Shown piece after piece: positions 1-4,164 of a stretch of DNA of 5,172 bases. The notes beneath the pieces were generated by a model. It ran no database searches and was not told the DNA's origin. It worked only from the letters and a program-made list of their open reading frames with translations. Position 1 is the first letter of the stretch. Every line of letters starts with the position of its first letter. Origin of the DNA: Erysipelotrichaceae bacterium. Lineage in GTDB: Bacteria; Bacillota_I; Bacilli_A; Erysipelotrichales; Coprobacillaceae. Location: assembly GCA_021202205.1 (NCBI GenBank), contig JAJQDJ010000212.1, positions 1-5,172 of the forward strand, given 5' to 3'. A program made the position numbers and the translations under genes.

Positions 1-18
1 CTTCTCATTTTTGAGAAG
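1..18 (-). terminator. Possible terminator hairpin of the minus-strand operon (T-tract outside window)
   Basis: CTTCTCA (1-7) and TGAGAAG (12-18) form a perfect 7-bp stem around a four-base loop. It lies about 37 bases past the stop codon of the HAD-phosphatase gene at 56, where a terminator for the leftward operon would be expected. In the plus direction the stem is followed by GGGG, so it is not an intrinsic terminator that way. In the minus direction the bases that would form the T-tract lie beyond position 1 and cannot be seen. It may instead be part of a larger repeat that includes the neighbouring inverted repeat. Confidence 0.4.
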
Positions 19-21
19 GGG

Positions 22-51
22 AATGTCACCAAATCTTAACTTAATGACATT
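22..51. repeat. Inverted repeat in the tail after the HAD gene
   Basis: AATGTCA (22-28) is repeated as its exact reverse complement TGACATT (45-51), leaving a 16-base loop that itself contains the near-palindrome TTAACTTAA (36-44). It sits between the HAD stop codon and the edge hairpin, so the operon transcript would carry two hairpins in tandem. It could be a 3'-UTR structure, part of a dispersed intergenic repeat, or the end of a small mobile element. Only the inverted repeat itself is directly visible. Confidence 0.45.
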
Positions 52-55
52 GGTC

Positions 56-673
56 CTAGGACTGTTTTTTTGGTATAAAATCAACGATTTGACCAGTTTT
101 TAGTAAGACACGTTTACGATTTTTGACAAGTGATAACATTGGTATATCAGAATCTGAATCAGAGTAAGCATAAGAATTATCATAATCTATTTGAACATTG
201 ATGCTATCAAGATATTCCTTGATGAGATCTATCTTATGTTGGTTTTTACAATTTTTCCCAATAATTTCACTAGAATGTGGTTTTGTCTTTGTGCCAATAA
301 GTTTATCAATTGGTAGTTGATTATATTTCATCCATGCCTCGCTACTAGCTGTACATAATATCACAATATAGCCATTATCATGGTACTGTTGCATAGTTTC
401 TACAACATTAGGATAATATGTTGGTACAATTTTATCATTGTAAAACAATTCTAATTGTTGTTCATCCATATCATTGAGTGGGAATAATAATGCAGATTTG
501 GCTTTTTCGAATGTTGACAAATGACACAAATACAATATGTATATAATACCCACTTTGAAAAATTTGAAAATATGCAAAGGATGCTTAGTAATATTATCAA
601 TTAATAACTTTACAATAGAATCCCCTTTAGCCACTGTATTGTCAAAATCATATAAAGCGACTTTTTTGATCAT
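56..673 (-). CDS. HAD-superfamily (IB / SerB-like) phosphatase
   Basis: A 205-residue haloacid-dehalogenase-type phosphohydrolase. Motif I is DFDNT (residues 9-13): Asp9 is the expected nucleophile and Asp11 the general acid/base. Motif II is CTAS (107-110, Thr108), motif III is probably Lys147, and motif IV is YSDSDSDIPML (170-180), with Asp172 and Asp176 as likely magnesium ligands. This arrangement is typical of HAD-IB hydrolases related to phosphoserine phosphatase. The cap between motifs I and II is helical and unusually hydrophobic around residues 32-52, which may pack in the cap or touch the membrane. The start ATG overlaps the deoD stop as ATGA, with GGAG at 682-685 eight bases upstream, so it is the last gene of the operon. 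The substrate cannot be read from sequence; a sugar or nucleoside phosphate linked to purine salvage is only an inference from the neighbour. The family assignment is firm. Confidence 0.88.
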   Translation of the reverse strand: MIKKVALYDFDNTVAKGDSIVKLLIDNITKHPLHIFKFFKVGIIYILYLCHLSTFEKAKSALLFPLNDMDEQQLELFYNDKIVPTYYPNVVETMQQYHDNGYIVILCTASSEAWMKYNQLPIDKLIGTKTKPHSSEIIGKNCKNQHKIDLIKEYLDSINVQIDYDNSYAYSDSDSDIPMLSLVKNRKRVLLKTGQIVDFIPKKQS

Positions 674-1374
674 TCAGCAATCTCCAAAGCTATTTCCATC
701 ATTGCAGTAAACGTTTTTTCACGTTCTTCAGCTGTTGTTTCTTCTTGTGTTACTAAAGAATCAGAAACTGTTAATAATGTTAAAGCTTTCTTACCATAGT
801 ATGCAGCGTTAGCAAATAAAGCATAAGATTCCATTTCAGCACCAAGGCATCCCATATGTGCCCATTTTTCAGTAGAGCCTTTATCTGCATGATAGAATAA
901 ATCAGATGCTATAACATTACCAACATGATAAGTGACTCCTTTTTCTTTAGCTTTATTGACTGCTTTTTCTAACAACTCATAAGTAGATATAGCAGAATAC
1001 GTCCCTGGTAATTCAAATTGATGTGCAAAGTTACTATCTGTACAAGCACCTTGAACAATAATAATATCTCTTAAATGAATATTTTCCTGCATACCTCCAC
1101 AGCTACCAATTCTAATAATACTTTCAACGCCATAAAAATTATATAATTCATGACTATAAATACCAATAGATGGTTGTCCCATTCCTGATCCCATAATAGA
1201 AACTTTCTTGCCTTTATAAGTTCCTGTATAGCCAAACATATTTCTAACACTATTAAATTGATGAACATCCTCTAAATAATTTTCTGCTAAAAACTTTGCT
1301 CTTAAAGGATCTCCTGGCATTAAAACTGTTTTTGCTATTTCTCCTACTGCTGCTTGATTGTGTGGTGTTGACAT
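670..1374 (-). CDS. deoD: Purine nucleoside phosphorylase, DeoD type
   Basis: A 234-residue hexameric-type purine nucleoside phosphorylase that splits purine (deoxy)ribonucleosides with phosphate into base and (deoxy)ribose-1-phosphate in cytoplasmic purine salvage. It is close in length to E. coli DeoD (239). Visible landmarks are STPH at the N-terminus (His5, which in the family reaches into the neighbouring subunit's site), MPGDPLRAK with Gly21 and Arg25 for phosphate, Arg44, RIGSCGG (88-94), the nucleoside-binding EMES (180-183), and TVSD with catalytic Asp205, followed by Arg218. The reading frame stays open upstream to 1431 with earlier Met codons, but the ATG at 1374 is preferred because AAGGAGG lies eight bases upstream and the protein then starts like the family. 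The previous gene's stop lies one base before this ATG (TAA-C-ATG), and the next gene overlaps its stop. All key residues are present, so it should be active. Confidence 0.95.
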   Translation of the reverse strand: MSTPHNQAAVGEIAKTVLMPGDPLRAKFLAENYLEDVHQFNSVRNMFGYTGTYKGKKVSIMGSGMGQPSIGIYSHELYNFYGVESIIRIGSCGGMQENIHLRDIIIVQGACTDSNFAHQFELPGTYSAISTYELLEKAVNKAKEKGVTYHVGNVIASDLFYHADKGSTEKWAHMGCLGAEMESYALFANAAYYGKKALTLLTVSDSLVTQEETTAEEREKTFTAMMEIALEIAE

Positions 1375-1375
1375 G

Positions 1376-1819
1376 TTATTTTCCTCCTTCTTCATGATAT
1401 GTCCTACCTTCTTTAAAATAATAAACATCACCTAATTCAGTTGGTAATTCATCGTTATTGATGGCATTATCAATAGCATCTAAGATTAACTTAGCCTGTC
1501 CAACTTCATAGCCTATTTTAGCAAAATAACCATCTAATACAATAAAAGGAACACTTCCTGAACTATCGTCCAATTCATAATCCTGTAATAAAGTACATGT
1601 TTTTGCATATGCTTCTACAGATTCATCTTCATCGATATCCATTAATGTTACCTCCATAGAATCACCATAAATTTCTTCTATTTGAGGGACAACTGTATTA
1701 ATAAAAGAACTACAAATAGGACATGTTGAAGCATAGTAAACATATAAATAATAATCTGCATTAGTAGTTGTCGTACAACCACTAAGCAATAAAATAAAAA
1801 CTAATAATAACTTCTTCAT
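1376..1819 (-). CDS. Thioredoxin-fold lipoprotein with CPIC motif (second of a tandem pair)
   Basis: A 147-residue predicted lipoprotein. The signal peptide is MKK plus a Leu-rich core ending in lipobox LLSGC, so Cys15 would be lipidated and the protein anchored on the outer face of the membrane. A Thr-rich linker leads to a thioredoxin-like domain: a strand of aromatic residues (23-29), then CPIC (Cys33, Cys36) at the start of a helix, then a V-P pair (Val90-Pro91) where thioredoxin folds carry the cis-proline. The expected role is thiol-disulfide exchange on exported proteins, or binding of such substrates; which of these is not visible. It is clearly paralogous to the gene just upstream, sharing VxPxxEExxGDS, a DGYF/EGYF block, xKxGY, and a DEL ending. 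Its ATG overlaps that gene's stop (ATGA) and has no clear Shine-Dalgarno, implying coupled translation. Its last codons (Glu-Glu-Gly-Gly-Lys) contain the deoD ribosome-binding site. Confidence 0.8.
   Translation of the reverse strand: MKKLLLVFILLLSGCTTTTNADYYLYVYYASTCPICSSFINTVVPQIEEIYGDSMEVTLMDIDEDESVEAYAKTCTLLQDYELDDSSGSVPFIVLDGYFAKIGYEVGQAKLILDAIDNAINNDELPTELGDVYYFKEGRTYHEEGGK
1383..1389 (-). promoter_or_regulatory. Ribosome-binding site of deoD inside the upstream gene
   Basis: AAGGAGG on the minus strand lies eight bases upstream of the deoD ATG. It fixes the start of DeoD at 1374 rather than at earlier in-frame Met codons. The same bases encode the Glu-Gly-Gly end of the upstream lipoprotein, so ribosomes finishing that gene pass directly over the site. 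Confidence 0.85.
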
Positions 1820-2247
1820 TGATATGTAAAACGAAGTCCACTCAATTCATCACTTAATTCTTCATCATTTACGGCTTTTTGAATATCTTCAATAAGATAA
1901 TCTTCATCGCCAGATGTATAGCCTAGCTTAAAAAAATAACCTTCTAATGCATAAGCCGGCCCCAATCCATAGTAAGATTCGTCAAAGTCTAGTAAAGAAT
2001 CAATCACCTCATCGTAAACTTCTTGAGTATCTTTATCGTCTAGATCATATTGTTCAATAATAATAGAATCACCAAATGTTTCTTCCAATTCAGGAATAAC
2101 ATTAGTCTTAAATGCTTTGCATTCTGAACATGTTTCAATATAGAAAAACTTCAATGTAACAGTATGTGATAAAGTTATGGTTTCTTTCTTACTAGAACAT
2201 CCACAAAGTAAAAAGATGGATAATAATATGAATAATGCCTTCTTCAT
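1816..2247 (-). CDS. Thioredoxin-fold lipoprotein with CSEC motif (first of a tandem pair)
   Basis: A 143-residue predicted lipoprotein, first gene of the leftward operon. The signal peptide is MKKALFILL... with lipobox LLCGC, giving lipidated Cys17 and, unusually, a second cysteine two residues before it that would be removed with the signal. The mature part has strand LKFFY (32-36), then CSEC (Cys40, Cys43), an acidic helix-rich middle, and GLGPAYALEGYFFKLGY with Pro97 at the expected cis-proline position. It resembles its downstream neighbour over the whole mature length. The likely role is extracytoplasmic thiol redox chemistry or disulfide substrate binding; no specific partner is visible. 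The frame is open to an earlier ATG at 2262, but that codon abuts the AAGGAGG at 2253-2259, so the ATG at 2247, five bases downstream of the SD and matching the MKK start of the paralog, is chosen. There is no quiescin, TlpA or DsbA signature strong enough for a gene name. Confidence 0.78.
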   Translation of the reverse strand: MKKALFILLSIFLLCGCSSKKETITLSHTVTLKFFYIETCSECKAFKTNVIPELEETFGDSIIIEQYDLDDKDTQEVYDEVIDSLLDFDESYYGLGPAYALEGYFFKLGYTSGDEDYLIEDIQKAVNDEELSDELSGLRFTYQ

Positions 2248-2252
2248 TGTTT

Positions 2253-2259
2253 CCTCCTT
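2253..2259 (-). promoter_or_regulatory. Ribosome-binding site of the first lipoprotein gene
   Basis: AAGGAGG on the minus strand ends five bases before the ATG at 2247. An in-frame ATG at 2260-2262 abuts this site and has no SD of its own, so this element decides the start in favour of 2247. Confidence 0.8.
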
Positions 2260-2264
2260 CATCT

Positions 2265-2270
2265 ATTATA
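2265..2270 (-). promoter_or_regulatory. Alternative -10 box (TATAAT) close to the first lipoprotein gene
   Basis: A perfect TATAAT reads leftward here. No acceptable -35 hexamer lies 16-19 bases upstream (the sequence there is around TGTACT), and the implied start site would fall almost on the ribosome-binding site. It is therefore a weak alternative to the promoter proposed at 2334-2363, and perfect TATAAT boxes are expected by chance in DNA this AT-rich. Confidence 0.2.
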
Positions 2271-2333
2271 AACGATGCCTTTTTAAAAGTACAGAAGCAA
2301 TTCAAAAAATAATAATGTAAAAAATAAATGATA

Positions 2334-2363
2334 ATTAAAATAATTTAATTATTTTTGTTGCAA
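2334..2363 (-). promoter_or_regulatory. Candidate promoter of the leftward lipoprotein-deoD-HAD operon
   Basis: Reading leftward, TTGCAA (2358-2363) is followed after 18 bases by TTTAAT (2334-2339), matching sigma-A -35 and -10 boxes at four and five of six positions. Transcription would start near 2327 and leave a leader of about 80 bases before the ATG at 2247, in which I see no clear riboswitch or attenuator. TTGCAA is its own reverse complement and also fits the rightward promoter. The AT-rich background makes this tentative. Confidence 0.3.
2337..2355. repeat. AT-only 19-bp palindrome in the divergent intergenic region
   Basis: AAAATAATT (2337-2345) and AATTATTTT (2347-2355) are exact reverse complements around one central base. 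The palindrome overlaps the proposed leftward -10 and lies next to the shared -35, a position suited to an operator controlling both operons. It contains no G or C, so chance formation in this background is a real possibility, and it is too weak to act as an RNA terminator stem. Confidence 0.4.
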
Positions 2364-2387
2364 AAAAAATAATTATAATAATATAAT
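2358..2387 (+). promoter_or_regulatory. Candidate promoter of the rightward unknown-nfeD-SPFH operon
   Basis: TTGCAA (2358-2363) is separated by 18 bases from a perfect TATAAT (2382-2387), a good sigma-A layout. The start site would fall around 2394, just ahead of the strong AAGGAGGAGG at 2395-2404, giving a very short leader. A second TATAAT at 2374-2379 lacks a properly spaced -35. It is the best rightward candidate, limited by the extreme AT content. Confidence 0.45.
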
Positions 2388-2394
2388 TAATATT

Positions 2395-2404
2395 AAGGAG
2401 GAGG
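2395..2404 (+). promoter_or_regulatory. Strong ribosome-binding site of the unknown first gene
   Basis: AAGGAGGAGG ends five bases before the ATG at 2410 and offers two overlapping AGGAGG registers. It supports the chosen start and suggests efficient translation of the uncharacterised protein. Confidence 0.8.
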
Positions 2405-2409
2405 ATAAC

Positions 2410-2775
2410 ATGAGCTTTGAATGGTCTACAAATGATGTTTCAAAAATGATACTGACAATTTATGAAACAAATTTAACATTAAATAAAGCCGCATGTGCAT
2501 ATTTTGAAAATGTTAATTATGTTTTATTAGGAATAGATACAAAAGCCAGGCAAATAGGCATTAAACCTGTCAGTAAAGAAGAAATAGATGAACATATTTA
2601 TTATGAAAGTCAGCTGCACCGCTTTTCTCATGGCAAGAGTTACGGTCGAATTGCTAATAAATCGTTTGTGAAAGACCTAAGTGCTGCGTTTGGTTTGGAA
2701 TTTGGTGAAAAACAATGTTATAAGTATACTGTAACATTCGATGTTGTGCATTCAATTATGATTGCACAACTTTAA
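2410..2775 (+). CDS. Uncharacterised 121-residue protein, first gene of the NfeD-SPFH operon
   Basis: I do not recognise this protein with confidence. It has no signal peptide or membrane segment and should be cytoplasmic. The N-terminal half reads like alternating beta-strands: ILTIYETNLTLNKAAC (14-29), YVLLGID (37-43), then QIGIKPVSKEE (48-58). A His/Tyr-rich stretch (62-79) follows, then GRIANKSFVKDL (79-90) and a final strand pair YKYTVTF and SIMIAQL. The pattern of a short beta-hairpin core plus 'xIxNKxFxxxL' loosely recalls small DNA-binding swapped-hairpin proteins, but that is only an impression. A strong SD precedes it. Its stop codon overlaps the SD of nfeD (CTT-TAA-AGGAGG), with 14 bases to the next ATG, so it is almost certainly co-transcribed with nfeD and the SPFH gene. 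It may be an autoregulator or a cytosolic partner of that membrane pair; nothing in the sequence decides this. Confidence 0.75.
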   Translation: MSFEWSTNDVSKMILTIYETNLTLNKAACAYFENVNYVLLGIDTKARQIGIKPVSKEEIDEHIYYESQLHRFSHGKSYGRIANKSFVKDLSAAFGLEFGEKQCYKYTVTFDVVHSIMIAQL

Positions 2776-2789
2776 AGGAGGGAAATCAT

Positions 2790-3233
2790 ATGTCAATGAC
2801 AGCTGTTTGGACACTTATATTGGTTGTTTCAATTATTGTTGAAGTTATCACGATTGATTTAGTGAGTATATGGTTTAGTGTAGGAGCAGTTGTAGCCTTA
2901 GTATGTAATCTGCTAGGATTGAATCAAACAGGACAAATTATAATATTTGCATTTGTATCTATTATTTGTATTATAGCCTCAAGACCAATAGTTAAAAAGT
3001 ATCTTAAAGGCAACATTGTAAGAACAAATTTGGATCGTGTAATTGGTAAACATTGTCTTGTGACAGAAACAATTACAGCTGATCAAAAAGGTGAAGTTAA
3101 GGTTATGGGTAAATTATGGAGTGCCACAAGTTTAAATAATGAAGTGATAACAGTTGGAGAATATGCAGAAGTGTTATCCATTGAAGGTGCTCATGTTGTA
3201 GTGAAAAAATTAGAAATGGGAGTTGATAGATAA
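2790..3233 (+). CDS. Short NfeD-family membrane protein
   Basis: A 147-residue NfeD-like protein without the ClpP/serine-protease domain of the long forms. Three membrane helices lie at about residues 5-22, 24-43 (including the family-like SIWFSVGAVVALV) and 47-64, followed by the basic RPIVKKYLKG. A C-terminal OB-fold domain runs from about 84 to 143, marked by VIGKHCLV, GEVKVMGKLWSA (the conserved GxxW block) and a last strand VVVKKLE. Proteins of this type work beside SPFH proteins, and the OB-fold is thought to contact the SPFH partner in membrane microdomains. Gene order agrees: its stop overlaps the SPFH start by one base (TAATG). AAAGGAGGG ends seven bases before its ATG and begins inside the stop of the previous gene. 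The ATG two codons later (Met3) is a possible but less well-spaced start. Family assignment is firm; the biological process served in this host is unknown. Confidence 0.9.
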   Translation: MSMTAVWTLILVVSIIVEVITIDLVSIWFSVGAVVALVCNLLGLNQTGQIIIFAFVSIICIIASRPIVKKYLKGNIVRTNLDRVIGKHCLVTETITADQKGEVKVMGKLWSATSLNNEVITVGEYAEVLSIEGAHVVVKKLEMGVDR

Positions 3234-4138
3234 TGTTAACAATTTTAAAGTATTCATGGTTAATTATTTTACTTGTAGTGGTTGTTGTATTGATTGCTAG
3301 AACAATTCGTATTGTCCCTCAATCATATGCTTATGTTGTAGAAAGAATTGGTGCTTATAATCGTACTTGTAATGTTGGTTTGCATATTATGATTCCAATG
3401 GTGGACCATGTAGCGAATCGTGTTTCATTAAAAGAACAAGTCATGGATTTTGCTCCACAGCCTGTTATTACTAAAGATAATGTTACGATGCAAATTGATA
3501 CTGTTGTGTATTTTCAAATTACCGATCCTAAGTTATTTACATATGGAGTTGTAAGACCATTAAATGCTATTGAAAATTTAACAGCTACAACTTTGCGTAA
3601 TATTATAGGTGACTTAGAATTAGATGAAACATTAACTTCAAGAGATATCATTAATTCAAGAATGCGTTCTATATTAGATGAAGCAACTGATCCTTGGGGT
3701 ATTAAGATTCATCGTGTAGAAGTAAAAAACATTATACCACCTCGTGATATTCAAGAGGCAATGGAAAAACAAATGCGTGCTGAACGTGAAAGACGTGAAG
3801 CAATCTTACAAGCTGAAGGTAAAAAAACTGCAGCCATACTGACAGCAGAAGGTAAAAAAGAATCTATGATTCTTGAAGCTACAGCTGAGAAAGAAGCTGC
3901 CATTGCTAGAGCTGAAGGTGAAGCAGAAGCCTTAAGACTTGTTTATGAAGCACAAGCTAAAGGTATTGAATATATTAATACTGCACAACCACAGCAAGCA
4001 TATGTTACATTAGAAGGTTATAAAGCTTTAGAAAAAGTCGCTGAAGGTCAATCAACAAAGATCCTTATTCCTAGTGATTTACAAAATATTGCTTCTGCTG
4101 TTACATCAGTCGTAGAAATAGCAAAAGATCTAAAATAG
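3233..4138 (+). CDS. SPFH / band 7 protein, stomatin-QmcA type
   Basis: A 301-residue prohibitin/stomatin-family scaffold. One N-terminal membrane helix (residues 8-24) is followed by the SPFH domain (about 26-175), with family blocks VPQSYAYVVERIGAY, a GLHIMIPMVD loop, DNVTMQIDTVVYFQITDP, and WGIKIHRVEVKNIIPPRDIQEAM. A long Ala/Glu/Arg-rich coiled coil (about 172-245) contains four 11-residue repeats, and the protein ends with TKILIPSDLQ and a short helix. Such proteins oligomerise into membrane-bound rings or cages that organise lipid microdomains and protect or guide membrane proteins and proteases. It overlaps the NfeD stop by one base, so the two are translationally coupled; the SD is modest (GGGAG, 3218-3222). 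The N-terminal helix, length and IPPRDIQ block place it with QmcA/slipin rather than flotillin or HflC. It is complete, and its stop lies in the convergent terminator palindrome. Confidence 0.93.
   Translation: MLTILKYSWLIILLVVVVVLIARTIRIVPQSYAYVVERIGAYNRTCNVGLHIMIPMVDHVANRVSLKEQVMDFAPQPVITKDNVTMQIDTVVYFQITDPKLFTYGVVRPLNAIENLTATTLRNIIGDLELDETLTSRDIINSRMRSILDEATDPWGIKIHRVEVKNIIPPRDIQEAMEKQMRAERERREAILQAEGKKTAAILTAEGKKESMILEATAEKEAAIARAEGEAEALRLVYEAQAKGIEYINTAQPQQAYVTLEGYKALEKVAEGQSTKILIPSDLQNIASAVTSVVEIAKDLK
3803..3934 (+). repeat. Four 33-bp in-frame repeats encoding hendecads of the SPFH coiled coil
   Basis: Residues 191-234 of the SPFH protein break into four units of 11: ILQAEGKKTAA, ILTAEGKKESM, ILEATAEKEAA, IARAEGEAEAL. 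Each begins with Ile plus a hydrophobic or small residue, and three have AEG at units 4-6. Eleven-residue periodicity is typical of straight or slightly right-handed coiled coils, as reported for SPFH cage walls and major vault protein. The DNA copies have diverged, so this is a structural repeat rather than a recent duplication. Confidence 0.7.
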
Positions 4139-4164
4139 GGTTGAACAATTGTTCAACCCTATTT
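4133..4164. terminator. Bidirectional terminator shared by the SPFH and histidine kinase genes
   Basis: AAATAGGGTTGAACAA (4133-4148) is followed immediately by its exact reverse complement, giving a perfect 32-bp palindrome. The RNA would form a stem of about 14 bp with a four-base AATT loop, followed by TATTTCTTT rightward and TATTTTAGATC leftward. The GC-rich GGGTTGAAC core is flanked by A/T, as in an intrinsic terminator working both ways. Both convergent stop codons (TAG at 4136-4138 plus, 4159-4161 minus) lie inside the arms at symmetric positions. Confidence 0.9.

Noticed and set aside
1071..1268. A 65-codon open frame on the minus strand within deoD
   Set aside because: It lies wholly inside the well-conserved DeoD coding sequence in another frame, has no ribosome-binding site I can identify, and its translation looks like a low-complexity shadow.
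1375..1431. An N-terminal extension of DeoD to upstream in-frame Met codons
   Set aside because: The extension is the other-frame reading of the upstream lipoprotein's end, the AAGGAGG is placed for the ATG at 1374, and MSTPH matches the usual DeoD start.
2248..2262. A five-residue earlier start for the first lipoprotein
   Set aside because: That ATG abuts the AAGGAGG that serves the later ATG and has no SD of its own; the later start gives a cleaner signal peptide matching the paralog.
2248..2409. A riboswitch or attenuator, such as a purine riboswitch, controlling the deoD operon
   Set aside because: The leader is almost pure A/T, with no purine-riboswitch core motifs, T-box or terminator/antiterminator pair that I can see.
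3803..3934. A DNA tandem repeat or CRISPR-like array
   Set aside because: The 33-bp units are diverged at DNA level, in frame, and explained by coiled-coil periodicity of the encoded protein.
2790..4138. NfeD plus SPFH read as an HflK/HflC or flotillin-YuaF pair
   Set aside because: Only one SPFH gene is present, with an N-terminal helix and the IPPRDIQ block of QmcA/stomatin-type proteins. It is too short for flotillin and has no HflK/HflC partner.
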